From Planctomycetales bacterium (lineage in GTDB: Bacteria > Planctomycetota > Planctomycetia > Planctomycetales > Planctomycetaceae): 64,000 bases of DNA. Positions 55,505 to 64,000 of the stretch are shown in pieces (position 1 is the stretch's first letter; every line of letters begins with the position of its first letter). The stretch spans positions 124,001 to 188,000 of the forward strand of contig JANQPT010000012.1 in the NCBI GenBank assembly GCA_028285345.1. The letters are read 5' to 3'. Below the pieces are notes generated by a model. It ran no database searches. It was not told where the DNA came from and saw nothing but the letters and a program-made list of their open reading frames with translations. The position numbers and the translations under genes were made by a program.

Positions 55505-57016
55505 ATGAGCGCAGGAGAACAAGAACAAGCTCAACAAGCGGCCGAAGCCCAAACCGAATCCGCAAGTCTCGTGGACGCCGCGATTACCGCGACGGAGAAG
55601 GCCGGCAAAGTCGAGCGCGACGAGGCCACCGCGCTGGTCCGCACGGCGGTCGAAGAGGCCCTGCAAGGGGTCATCACCTGGGACAAGGACGCCGCCCGCA
55701 GCTTAGGCAACGCCATCAAGGCCATCGACGCCAAGATTACCGAGCAATTGGCGGTCATCATGCACGACGACGCCTTTCAAAAGCTGGAGGGGAGTTGGCG
55801 CGGGCTGCACCACTTGGTGATGAACAGCGAGACCGGCGAACAGCTGAAGATCCGCGTTTTCAATGCCTCAAAACGGGACGTCTTCAAGGACCTGGATAAA
55901 GCGGCGGAGTTCGACCAAAGCCAGCTGTTTAAGAAAATCTACGAGTCGGAGTTCGGCTCTCCCGGCGGGCACCCTTACGGCGCTCTGATCGGGGACTACG
56001 AATTTGAAAACCATCCCGAAGATCTGGACATGTTGTCCAAGATTTCCGGAATCGCCGCGGCGGGATTCTGTCCCTTCATCTCGGCGGCCGATCCCAAGTT
56101 CGTGGGTCTCGACTCGTTCGAGCAGTTGCCCAACCCGCGCGATTTGGCAAAGATTTTCGAGCAGAAGAAGTACATCCAGTGGAAATCATTCCGAGATTCG
56201 GAAGATTCCCGCTTCGTCACGCTCACCCTGCCGCGAACGTTGGCGCGGCTGCCGTACGGCAAGACCACGAAGATTGTCGAAGAGTTCGATTTCCAGGAAG
56301 CGCACCTCGACAAGGACGGCTCGACCAATCTGCCGATGGACCACGACGATTTTTGTTGGATGAACACGGCCTACGTGTTGGGTGCCAAGCTGACCGACGC
56401 GTTTGCCAAGACCGGATTCTGCACGGCCATCCGCGGCAAGGAAAACGGCGGTCTGGTGGAAGGCTTGCCGACTTACATCTTCAAGGACGCCGACGGCGAC
56501 GAAGATCAAAAATGCCCGACCGAAATCGGCATCACCGACCGCCGCGAGAAGGAACTCAGTGACCTGGGATTCGTCGCCTTGTCCCACAACAAGAACACCG
56601 ACTATTCGGTCTTCTACGGTGGTCAGACCGCTCAGAAGCCGAAGAAATACGACCGGCCCGAGGCGACGGCAAATGCCAACATCTCCGCACGGTTGCCCTA
56701 CATCATGGCGATGTCGCGATTTAGCCATTACCTCAAGGTAATGGCCCGCGATAAGATCGGTTCGTTCAAGGAACGGCAAGACGTCGAAGACTGGCTCGAC
56801 CGCTGGATCAAGAATTATGTGACGACCGATCCCAGCCCGTCGGAAGACGTCAAAGCGAGATTTCCCTTGGCCGAAGCCAAAGTCGAGGTGTTGGATGTCC
56901 CCGGCCAGCCGGGATCCTATCAGGCCAAAGTCCACATGCGGCCCTGGCTGCAAATGGAGGAACTGACCACCACCATGTATATGGTGGCCAAGCTTCCAGG
57001 ACAGGCGGGCAGTTAG
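55505..57016 (+). CDS. tssC1: Type VI sheath large subunit TssC (VipB/ImpC)
   Basis: A 503-residue canonical TssC. Characteristic stretches are [67 protein letters not shown], the [13 protein letters not shown] motif, the [20 protein letters not shown] region and a C-terminal beta-rich end. The N-terminal helix is rich in Ala and Glu, as in other TssC proteins where it helps bind ClpV. It overlaps nothing but follows tssB by two bases. A second TssC gene lies next. Confidence 0.96.
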   Translation: MSAGEQEQAQQAAEAQTESASLVDAAITATEKAGKVERDEATALVRTAVEEALQGVITWDKDAARSLGNAIKAIDAKITEQLAVIMHDDAFQKLEGSWRGLHHLVMNSETGEQLKIRVFNASKRDVFKDLDKAAEFDQSQLFKKIYESEFGSPGGHPYGALIGDYEFENHPEDLDMLSKISGIAAAGFCPFISAADPKFVGLDSFEQLPNPRDLAKIFEQKKYIQWKSFRDSEDSRFVTLTLPRTLARLPYGKTTKIVEEFDFQEAHLDKDGSTNLPMDHDDFCWMNTAYVLGAKLTDAFAKTGFCTAIRGKENGGLVEGLPTYIFKDADGDEDQKCPTEIGITDRREKELSDLGFVALSHNKNTDYSVFYGGQTAQKPKKYDRPEATANANISARLPYIMAMSRFSHYLKVMARDKIGSFKERQDVEDWLDRWIKNYVTTDPSPSEDVKARFPLAEAKVEVLDVPGQPGSYQAKVHMRPWLQMEELTTTMYMVAKLPGQAGS

Positions 57017-57117
57017 TAAGCGGCCAGCTGAGAGACCCGCGTTCGTACTGCAGGCGGCCGATTCCGTCCGTCTGCCGGCGCTGATGGTTTCATGACACTT
57101 CTTTCTTGAAACGCTAC

Positions 57118-58665
57118 ATGACTTTGGAGAATGGCAGACGCGACGATTCGGCCGGCCCTTCTGCTGCGGTGGGTGGGACGGCCTCGTCGACCTCCAGGCT
57201 CGAACGGCTGATCGATTTTTACGGCAGCAGCCAAGACGGCTGGCTGGGAGATGATTCTCCAGAAGAGCAGTTGAACCGCTTTCTCGCGGAAAGATCGCCG
57301 CTAAAGGCGGCGGCGATTTGGCTGCAGGGATCTTCGCCGGAAGCTCAAGAACGTCCCCTGCAAACCATCGCCATCGCCATAGCGCAGCTGGATGAATTAA
57401 TCACCAGCCAGGTCAATGCGATCCTGCATCATCCCGACTTCCAACAGTTGGAAGCCTCCTGGCGGGGAATCCATTATCTCGTCCGTCAGACAGATTCAAA
57501 CCCCCGCTGCAAAATCAAACTGCTCAGCGTCTCCTGGGACGAACTGGCCAAAGATCAACGGCGGGCCATCGAGTTTGACCAGTCGCAACTCTTTAAAAAG
57601 GTCTACGAAAACGAATTCGGCATGCCCGGCGGCGAGCCGTTCGGTCTGCTGATCGGCGACTATCAAGTCCGCCCTAAGATCGGCGACATCGACGCGCTGC
57701 GGGGCATTATGGGAACCGCGGCGGCCGCGTTTGCCCCGTTTGTCGCCGCGGCGCATCCCGAGATGTTTGGGCTGGATGATCTCGGCGCCATGCAGCGTTC
57801 GATCAATTTCGATCAGATCTTCGCTCAGAAGAAGTACACCGTGTGGAATTCGCTGCGAAACGAGCCGGACGCGCGATTCGTCGGCCTAACCGTGCCCCGC
57901 GTGCTCTGGCGCCTGCCGTACGTCGAAGACAATTCGCGCATAGATGGGTTCTGCTTCGGCGAGGAGGTCGGCGGCCCCGACCGCAGCCGTTACTTGTGGG
58001 GAAACGCAGGCTACGCCTTCGCCGGAGTGGTGCTGCGGTCCTTCATTCAGTCGGGCTGGCTGGCGGCGATCCGCGGCGTGCATCGCGACTTCGACCAGGG
58101 CGGTCTCGTCACAGAACTGCCGGTGCACGATTTCTCCACGGATGGTCCGGGAATCGCCCAAAAAACCTCGACCGAGGTCGCCATCATCGAAGATCAGGAG
58201 AAGCAGCTCAGCGACCTGGGGTTCATTCCGCTCAGTGATTGCAAAAACACCGAGTTTTCGGCATTTTATAGCTGCCAATCGATTCAACGCCCCACGCGAT
58301 ACACCACGCCGGAAGCAAACCTGAATGCGCGGATTTCGACGATGCTGCATTACATGCTCTGCGTGTCGAGATTTGCGCACTACATCAAACGTATGATGCG
58401 CGACAAGACCGGATCGTTCACCAGTGCCGAGGATTGCGAATCCATGATCCACGACTGGCTGGCCAACTATGTTTCCCTCTCACCGGATGCCTCTGACGAG
58501 GTTAAGGCCTCCCGGCCGTTGCGGGAGGCAACCGTCGAAATTCGAGAGATTCCCGGCCGCCCCGGCTCGTACAAGGCAGGCATCAAACTTTGGCCGCACT
58601 TCGAACTCGACGAATTGAACGCCTCGATTAAGATCGACACGGATCTAAAGATGTTCGAGGATTGA
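57118..58665 (+). CDS. tssC2: Second TssC-family sheath protein (TssC2/ImpD-like)
   Basis: A 515-residue TssC paralogue with the same core as its neighbour: [95 protein letters not shown]. The N-terminus (about 1-90) is unlike that of TssC1, and it has no partner TssB. Imp-type loci of some alphaproteobacteria also have two tandem TssC genes. I use the ATG at 57118; a TTG 12 bases upstream is also in frame, and neither has a strong ribosome binding site. It may form a minor sheath or baseplate-proximal ring; whether it assembles with the same TssB is unknown. Confidence 0.9.
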   Translation: MTLENGRRDDSAGPSAAVGGTASSTSRLERLIDFYGSSQDGWLGDDSPEEQLNRFLAERSPLKAAAIWLQGSSPEAQERPLQTIAIAIAQLDELITSQVNAILHHPDFQQLEASWRGIHYLVRQTDSNPRCKIKLLSVSWDELAKDQRRAIEFDQSQLFKKVYENEFGMPGGEPFGLLIGDYQVRPKIGDIDALRGIMGTAAAAFAPFVAAAHPEMFGLDDLGAMQRSINFDQIFAQKKYTVWNSLRNEPDARFVGLTVPRVLWRLPYVEDNSRIDGFCFGEEVGGPDRSRYLWGNAGYAFAGVVLRSFIQSGWLAAIRGVHRDFDQGGLVTELPVHDFSTDGPGIAQKTSTEVAIIEDQEKQLSDLGFIPLSDCKNTEFSAFYSCQSIQRPTRYTTPEANLNARISTMLHYMLCVSRFAHYIKRMMRDKTGSFTSAEDCESMIHDWLANYVSLSPDASDEVKASRPLREATVEIREIPGRPGSYKAGIKLWPHFELDELNASIKIDTDLKMFED

Positions 58666-58695
58666 CGCGACCGGAAACGCCCAGCGAGGACGGCT

Positions 58696-59514
58696 ATGAC
58701 GACTGCCCAGAAACATTTTGACGCCGGTTCGTTAGCGGAGGCCATTACGGCCGCCGCACAAGAGGTCAAGAGCCGTCCCACCGACACGCACGTCCGCTTG
58801 GCCTACGCCCAACTGTTGTGCTTCAACGGCGATTGGCAGCGGGCCGATCAGCAACTCGACGTCGTCGCCCGCCAGTCCCCCGAGGGCGAAAAAGTCATTA
58901 TGCTCTACCGCCAGCTCATCCGGGCAGAGGTGGCGCGCCGGGAGTTTTTTCGGGAGGGGCGCGTGCCGGAACTCCTGGAAGAACCCACAGAGCTGCTGCA
59001 GGCCGGCTTGCGGCTATCCATCAGTCTTCGCGACGAGGACGAATCGGCGATTCGCGAGACATTCGAAGAATACAGCCGCCTGCAGCCGCTGCTCAGCGGT
59101 TCGTGCGACGGCAGCGAGTTTTCCGGTCTCCGCGACCTGGACGATTTGCTGGGCCCGGTTCTCGAAGTCTTAACGGCGACCGGCAAGTACTATTGGGTCC
59201 CCTTCGAACGCGTCGCCGCACTGTCGTTTGATCAGCCGGAGAAGCTGTCGGATTTGTTGTGGCGGCACGCCAACGTCTCTTTTCAAAACGGCATCCAAAG
59301 TTCGGTCTATCTGCCGGTACTGTATCCCGGATCGGAAGAATCCGAAGACGACGAACTCCGTTTGGGCCGGGCGACGGATTGGAGGGAAGTGAGCGGCGGG
59401 CCGGTGCGCGGCATCGGACAAAAAATGTGGCTCATCGGCGACGACGACCGCTCTGTGCTGGAACTGGGGGAATTGACGATCGCCCCGTCGGCGGCCCGGG
59501 CAACCGAATCGTAA
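58696..59514 (+). CDS. tagJ: T6SS accessory protein TagJ (ImpE/SciE)
   Basis: The ImpE family protein, 272 residues. The N-terminal half (1-100) is TPR-like (AHVRLAYAQLLCFNGDWQRADQQLDVV). The C-terminal ImpE domain includes GKYYWVPFERVAALSFDQPEKLSDLLWRHA and LYPGSEESEDDELRLGRATDWRE, which are specific to the family. In characterised systems TagJ binds the N-terminal part of TssB and may modulate sheath and ClpV interaction. It follows tssC2 by 30 bases and precedes tssE, the order of the Rhizobium imp locus. Confidence 0.9.
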   Translation: MTTAQKHFDAGSLAEAITAAAQEVKSRPTDTHVRLAYAQLLCFNGDWQRADQQLDVVARQSPEGEKVIMLYRQLIRAEVARREFFREGRVPELLEEPTELLQAGLRLSISLRDEDESAIRETFEEYSRLQPLLSGSCDGSEFSGLRDLDDLLGPVLEVLTATGKYYWVPFERVAALSFDQPEKLSDLLWRHANVSFQNGIQSSVYLPVLYPGSEESEDDELRLGRATDWREVSGGPVRGIGQKMWLIGDDDRSVLELGELTIAPSAARATES

Positions 59515-59571
59515 CAAAATCATCGTCAACTGGTATTGATTGTTTCACCTTGTAGATGGACGTGCTCTTAG

Positions 59572-60060
59572 ATGGCGCGCAGTTCCGAAGATCAACCGGT
59601 CATTCCCTCCATACTCGAGAGACTCAGCGACAGCGATCCGCGTCGGAGTACGGAGTCGCGCGACCGGTATCAGCAGTTGCGGGAGTTGAAAGCGAGTGTG
59701 AAACGAGATCTGGAACAACTGCTCAACACCCGCCAGCGCTGTCTGAGCCCGCCGCCCGGGATGCCGAACCTGAAAACGTCGCTCGTCAACTACGGAATCC
59801 CGGATTTCGTCGGCGTGAAGTCCAGCACGCTGGAAAAGAGAAAGGAACTGGCCCGGATCATCGAAGAGGTCATTCGGGCCTTCGAAACACGGTTCCTGCG
59901 GGTCAAGGTCAAATTGGCCTCACTGGAAGACCAACAGGATCGCATCTTGCGGTTTCACATCGAAGGCTTGTTGCGCGCCGATCCTGCGCCGGTGCCGGTG
60001 GTCTACCATTCGAGCGTCGAGTCCGCGACAGGGAATGTGGAAGTACGGGACGCCGATTGA
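59572..60060 (+). CDS. tssE: Type VI baseplate protein TssE (gp25-like)
   Basis: A 162-residue TssE, related to phage T4 gp25 and to the lysozyme-like fold without lysozyme activity. PSILERLSDSDP marks the start, followed by LKASVKRDLEQLLNTR, SLVNYGIPDF and FETRFLRVKVKL, and the fold ends LRFHIEGLLRADPAP. It is part of the wedge with TssF and TssG. The stop codon shares its last base with the ATG of tssF, so the two are translationally coupled. A longer ORF in another frame spans this gene but is not real. Confidence 0.92.
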   Translation: MARSSEDQPVIPSILERLSDSDPRRSTESRDRYQQLRELKASVKRDLEQLLNTRQRCLSPPPGMPNLKTSLVNYGIPDFVGVKSSTLEKRKELARIIEEVIRAFETRFLRVKVKLASLEDQQDRILRFHIEGLLRADPAPVPVVYHSSVESATGNVEVRDAD

Positions 60061-61889
60061 TGACCGACGAACTGCTCAAATACTACGAAAAAGAACTGGC
60101 CTATATCCGGTCGCTCGGGTCGGAGTTCGCTCAGGAAAACCCCAAGATTGCGGATCAGCTGCAACTGCGGGACGAAGGGAGCGCCGATCCGCATGTGGAG
60201 CGGCTGATTCAGTCGTTCGCATTCCTCAATGCCAGGATTCGCCACAAGCTGGACGACGATTTTCCTGAAATGTCGCAGGCGGTCCTGCAGACGCTTTATC
60301 CGCATTATCTGTCACCGATTCCCTCGATGTGCATCGCCAAGTTGGAGGCTGCCAATCGAAACATCGACGCGGCCTACCACGTCGACTCCGGGACTGAAAT
60401 GACGCTGCGGGCCGCGGAGGGAGAGACATGCCGGTTTCGCACCTGTTATCCGGTGACTGTCTGGCCGTTTGAAGTCAGCGAGGCGTCCGCCGCGGAAGCT
60501 CCGTACATCGCGCCGCAAGTGACGCGAAATGCCGAGGCGGTCGTGCGGATCAAGCTGGACTGTATTTCCGATAAAGTCAATTTCAAGCAGTTGTCGGTCG
60601 GAACGGTTCGGTTTTATCTCAAGGCGCAGACCCAACATGTCTACAGGCTTTACGAACTGCTGATGAACGATGTTGAGGCGATCGCGCTTGCAGCCTCGCC
60701 CCAAGATCGCAATCCGCTCATTCTGGAAAATTCCTCGCTCAAACCGGTCGGGTTCGAAGCTGACGAAGGAATGTTGCCGTACTCCCACCGCTCGTTTGTC
60801 GGCTATCGTCTGCTGACCGAATTCTTTTGTTTTCCTGAAAAGTTTCTGTTCTTCGATCTTCAGTTTCCGGACCCGTCACGTTTGGAGCGATTTGGAACAT
60901 CGGTCGAACTCTATTTGTATTTGACGCGATTTCACGAAGATCTCGTCCCGATCGTCGACCGGGAAACATTTCAACTGGGGTGCACGCCGGCCGTCAATCT
61001 GTTCCGGCAAACGGCCGAGCCGATTCACATGACACACCTGGTCCCCGACTACCGCGTCCAGCCCGACTCGCGCCGCCCGTTGGCAATGGAGGTCTTTTCC
61101 ATCGATCGTGTGCGGGCCGTTTCACAGTCGAGCGAAGAGCGTGAGTTTCATCCGTTCTTCTCGATCCATCACGGCGACTCCGCCCGATCGCCGTCGACCT
61201 TCTGGCACGCCACGCGCCGCGCCTCGGTCTCGTCGGGATCGTCCAACGGGCGCGGCACGGAAGTCGACCTCCACGTCGTCGATCTCCATTTGGACGCGGC
61301 GGCGCAGAACAAATGGACGCTGATGGTCGAGACCACTTGTCTCAACCGGAACATTCCCTGGGAATTGGGACAGCAGGGGACCCGTCTCGATCTGCGCTTG
61401 GAAAAGGGAGTCGCCGGGATCAAGGCGAGTTGTGCCACCACCCCCACGCGGACGTTTCGGCCGCCGCTCCGCGAAGGAAGCTTCTGGTGTTTGGTCTCGC
61501 ATCTGTCGCTGAATCACTTGTCACTGATTGATTCACATGACGGCGCCGATGCGCTGCGGGAGATACTTCGCGTTTATGATTTCGTCGATTCCGACGCGAC
61601 GGCCGACTTGATCGAAGGGATCGTCAGTATCGGCAGCCGGCGCGTGGTGGGACGCGTCGGCAGTGGTTTGGCCGGCGGGTTCTGCCGCGGAGTGGAGATC
61701 GGCGTCGAGTTCGACACTCAGGAGCACTACCGCGGAATCACGCCCTTCTTGCTGGCCTCCGTTTTGGAGCGGTTCTTAGGGCTGTATTGTTCGATCAATT
61801 CGTTTACCCAACTGGTGGCGAGAACGACGCATAACGACAAGGTGTTGAAAAAATGGCCGCCACGCGCCGGGGAGCGGGTTCTGCTCTGA
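60060..61889 (+). CDS. tssF: Type VI baseplate protein TssF
   Basis: A 609-residue TssF, the main wedge protein of the baseplate. It starts at 60060 with MTDELLKYYEKELAYIRSLG, the standard TssF opening; an ORF open upstream would overlap all of tssE. It continues with FAQENPKIADQL, DPHVERLIQSFAFLNARIRHKLDDDFPEMSQAVLQTLYPHYL and PSMCIAKLE. The C-terminal half includes FWHATRR and RSLG-like strands and ends with the GVEIGVEFDTQEH and FTQLVART segments. It overlaps tssG by 37 bases, so TssE, F and G should be produced in proportion. Confidence 0.93.
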   Translation: MTDELLKYYEKELAYIRSLGSEFAQENPKIADQLQLRDEGSADPHVERLIQSFAFLNARIRHKLDDDFPEMSQAVLQTLYPHYLSPIPSMCIAKLEAANRNIDAAYHVDSGTEMTLRAAEGETCRFRTCYPVTVWPFEVSEASAAEAPYIAPQVTRNAEAVVRIKLDCISDKVNFKQLSVGTVRFYLKAQTQHVYRLYELLMNDVEAIALAASPQDRNPLILENSSLKPVGFEADEGMLPYSHRSFVGYRLLTEFFCFPEKFLFFDLQFPDPSRLERFGTSVELYLYLTRFHEDLVPIVDRETFQLGCTPAVNLFRQTAEPIHMTHLVPDYRVQPDSRRPLAMEVFSIDRVRAVSQSSEEREFHPFFSIHHGDSARSPSTFWHATRRASVSSGSSNGRGTEVDLHVVDLHLDAAAQNKWTLMVETTCLNRNIPWELGQQGTRLDLRLEKGVAGIKASCATTPTRTFRPPLREGSFWCLVSHLSLNHLSLIDSHDGADALREILRVYDFVDSDATADLIEGIVSIGSRRVVGRVGSGLAGGFCRGVEIGVEFDTQEHYRGITPFLLASVLERFLGLYCSINSFTQLVARTTHNDKVLKKWPPRAGERVLL

Positions 61890-62992
61890 TCGACTTGCTG
61901 GAGCAGGAACCGTACAAATTCGATTTCTTTCAAGCGGTCCGGTTGCTCGGAATACTGAGCGCTGAACCTGAACCGGGTGGTTCCCCGCAACGCGCGCTCG
62001 GGTTCGACGGCCCGCCGGGAAGGGAGTTCGTCCGCTTCGCCTCAGACGCCACGCTGACCTTCCCCAGCAATTCGGTCAGTCAGATCAATGTCCCGACCCA
62101 TTCGGAGTCCAATCCCGCCGGACGCCGGATGCATGAGATGGTGACGACATTTCTGGGACTGACCGGCGCCAACGGCGCACTTCCACACCACTACACGCGG
62201 CGAGTGATCGACAATCTACGCAACAAAGATCAGGCCCTTGCCAAATTCTTCGATCTCTTCAATCACCGCACGATATCACTGTTTTTTCGGGCTTGGGAGA
62301 AATATCGTTTCCCGTTCCTCTATGAACATGCCGCCTTGCGAAGCGAGTCGAAGTCGTCCGGGCATTACATCCAGATGTTGCTCTGCCTGGTCGGGATGGG
62401 TGTTCACCAACGGTCGAGCGGAAAGCAGGTCGACGTTCGCCGCCGGCTGCACGTCGAGGGTGAAGCGCTACTGTACTTCAGCGGCCACTTCGCGCATTTC
62501 CCCCGCAGCGCCATTGGATTGCAGTCGGTCTTGGCGGAATACCTCGGCTTCGAAGTCCGCATCGAGCAATTCGTGGCGCAGTGGTTGTACTTGGATGTGG
62601 ATCAGCAGTTTCGTTTTTCCGCCGAACGGTCGGAGGAGGCCAATTGCGCGATCGGCGTAAATGCGGTCGTCGGAAAACGGGTCCGAAACTTCGACTCGCG
62701 GATCCGCGTGCACATCGGACCGCTGACCTACGCCGAATTTATGCGTTTTTTTCCGACGAATCCGAGATTTCATGCACTTTGCCAATTGATTCGTCTGTAT
62801 ATTGGTCCGGAAACGGATTTTGACGTGCAACTCTCGCTGTATCCTCAGGAAGTTCCCTGGTGCCGGCTCGGCGGCGGGGGCGACCCGCCTCAACTCGGCT
62901 ACAATATGTGGGTCAGAAATCGTGCCTTTCTTGACGTCGTGGACGACCCCGTATTTACTCATGACGGCCGTCCCTGTTGTGACCAGCGATAG
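61853..62992 (+). CDS. tssG: Type VI baseplate protein TssG
   Basis: A 379-residue TssG, which forms the baseplate wedge with TssE and TssF. Family motifs are EPYKFDFFQAVRLL, FVRFASDATLTFPSNSVSQI, MVTTFLGLTGANGALPHHYT and the FFDLFNHRTISLFFRAWEKYRF segment (FNHR). Later, the LCLVGMGVHQRSS and VRIEQFVAQWLYLD segments and the last strand PWCRLGGGGDPPQLGYNMWV are also typical. The ATG lies within the end of tssF. A short 76-base gap separates it from tssH, on the same strand. Confidence 0.93.
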   Translation: MAATRRGAGSALIDLLEQEPYKFDFFQAVRLLGILSAEPEPGGSPQRALGFDGPPGREFVRFASDATLTFPSNSVSQINVPTHSESNPAGRRMHEMVTTFLGLTGANGALPHHYTRRVIDNLRNKDQALAKFFDLFNHRTISLFFRAWEKYRFPFLYEHAALRSESKSSGHYIQMLLCLVGMGVHQRSSGKQVDVRRRLHVEGEALLYFSGHFAHFPRSAIGLQSVLAEYLGFEVRIEQFVAQWLYLDVDQQFRFSAERSEEANCAIGVNAVVGKRVRNFDSRIRVHIGPLTYAEFMRFFPTNPRFHALCQLIRLYIGPETDFDVQLSLYPQEVPWCRLGGGGDPPQLGYNMWVRNRAFLDVVDDPVFTHDGRPCCDQR

Positions 62993-63068
62993 TCCGCGGC
63001 CGGACTTCCCGCGCTCGTGGAATTCGGGACGCAATTGATTTGATTCGCGATTGAAAAGGTTCAGGAAC

Positions 63069-64000
63069 ATGCAGGTTGATTTGAAATCGTTAGTCCAGCG
63101 GCTCAATCCGACGTGCAATCGGGCATTGGAAGGCGCCGCGGGATTATGCTTGTCACGGACGAACTATAACATCGAAATCGAACATTGGCTGACAAAGTTG
63201 TTGGAAGCGGAACACGCCGATCTCCCGGTGATCCTCGCGCACTTCGAAATCGACGCCGCGCGGTTCACATCCGATCTCAACGCATCGTTGGACCGGCTCA
63301 AGACGGGAAACGGACGCCAACCGACGCTCTCGCCCGATGTCGTCGACTTGCTCCAAAACGGATGGCTGGTCGCCTCAATGGAATTCGACGCCGCCCAAAC
63401 GCGCTCCGGTCACCTATTGTGCGCGCTATTGTCGGACGCCACACTGGCGCGTGCGGCTTTTGACATCTCGCCGGAACTCCGCAAGATCGACAAAGACGAG
63501 CTTGTCAAAGAGTTTGTGGAGATCACGCAGGAAAGTTCCGAAGCCAAGGCTCAGCCGCTAGGATCCGCCGACGCCGAACCGGGATCCGAAACGCTTTCCG
63601 GCAAGACCCCTGCCCTGGACCAGTTCACCATCGACCTCACCGCTGCGGCGAATTCGGGGAAACTCGACCCGGTATTGGGGCGCGATCATGAGATTCGGCA
63701 AATCATCGACATCCTGACTCGGCGTCGGCAGAACAATCCCATCCTGACCGGCGAAGCAGGTGTCGGCAAGACAGCCGTCGTGGAGGGATTTGCGCTGAGA
63801 ATCGCGGCGGGCGATGTTCCCGATCCCTTGAAGCCCGTCGCGGTAAGAACACTAGACTTGGGCCTGCTGCAAGCGGGCGCCGGCGTCAAAGGCGAGTTTG
63901 AAAACCGTTTGAAGTCGGTCATTGAAGAGGTCAAATCGTCGCCCACTCCGGTGATCCTGTTCATCGACGAAGCTCATACATTGGTCGGCGCTGGCGGACA
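63069..64000 (+). CDS. tssH: Type VI ClpV ATPase TssH, N-terminal part (runs off the window)
   Basis: The first 310 residues of a ClpV/ClpB-type AAA+ ATPase, cut by the right edge of the window. It unfolds contracted sheath by pulling on TssC. The N-terminal domain (about 1-160: [33 protein letters not shown]) is of the ClpV type rather than ClpB. The first AAA+ domain then begins: [42 protein letters not shown], with Walker A GEAGVGKT at about 228-235 and Walker [12 protein letters not shown] at about 295-305. AGG precedes the ATG. The second AAA+ domain must lie beyond the window. Confidence 0.93.
   Translation, partial: MQVDLKSLVQRLNPTCNRALEGAAGLCLSRTNYNIEIEHWLTKLLEAEHADLPVILAHFEIDAARFTSDLNASLDRLKTGNGRQPTLSPDVVDLLQNGWLVASMEFDAAQTRSGHLLCALLSDATLARAAFDISPELRKIDKDELVKEFVEITQESSEAKAQPLGSADAEPGSETLSGKTPALDQFTIDLTAAANSGKLDPVLGRDHEIRQIIDILTRRRQNNPILTGEAGVGKTAVVEGFALRIAAGDVPDPLKPVAVRTLDLGLLQAGAGVKGEFENRLKSVIEEVKSSPTPVILFIDEAHTLVGAGG

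Noticed and set aside
59556-60059. N-terminal extension of tssF covering tssE
   Set aside because: The standard TssF opening starts at 60060, and the upstream part is only the tssE gene read in another frame.

Overview
The window looks like chromosomal DNA from a planctomycete of the order Planctomycetales. It carries two DUF1559 proteins with type IV pilin-like N-termini, the planctomycete N-terminal export motif (LEDRTLL) on a giant secreted repeat protein, an ECF sigma factor translationally coupled to a Ser/Thr kinase, a WD40/caspase-like giant protein, and a BlaI plus M56-peptidase pair with long fused C-terminal modules. Genus and species cannot be assigned from sequence reading alone. 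No rRNA, tRNA, CRISPR array, transposase or prophage genes were seen.

Layout. 0-8 kb: a Cys/Gly-rich exported protein, a secreted prolyl oligopeptidase, a GT4 glycosyltransferase and a class B asparagine synthetase. 8-16 kb: an autoregulated BlaI/M56 sensor operon with a visible operator, preceded by a MITE-like palindromic element; a minus-strand operon for two membrane proteins and a small TPR-like protein; a small lipoprotein. 16-25 kb: two DUF1559 genes, a Tat-exported protein, a three-gene operon (DUF4956, VTC-type polyphosphate polymerase, membrane-anchored dikinase with starch-dikinase-like domain order), and a His-rich, probably metal-binding protein. 25-30 kb: ruvB, a geranylgeranyl-reductase-like flavoprotein, a macro-domain protein and a thioredoxin-fold protein interrupted by an in-frame TGA at its redox motif, best explained as selenocysteine. 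30-38 kb: an operon of ECF sigma factor, Ser/Thr kinase and a HEAT-like protein ending in a Hint domain, followed by a large exported protein. 38-52 kb: an 1866-residue WD40/PDZ-like/pseudo-caspase protein, a second Ser/Thr kinase, a PKD/cadherin/RTX surface protein and an FGE-like membrane protein with a zinc ribbon.

52-64 kb: a small unknown gene coupled to a FliA/SigB-like sigma factor, then a type VI secretion locus in the order tssA-tssB-tssC1-tssC2-tagJ-tssE-tssF-tssG-tssH, running off the right edge. It encodes the sheath (two TssC paralogues), sheath accessory, baseplate and recycling ATPase. Hcp, VgrG, TssK and the TssJLM membrane complex are not in the window and presumably lie to the right or elsewhere.

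The strongest novel candidates are the TGA-interrupted thioredoxin-fold protein, the dikinase/VTC/DUF4956 operon, the Hint protein in the sigma-kinase operon, the pseudo-caspase, and the T6SS locus with a duplicated TssC and a sigma factor next door.
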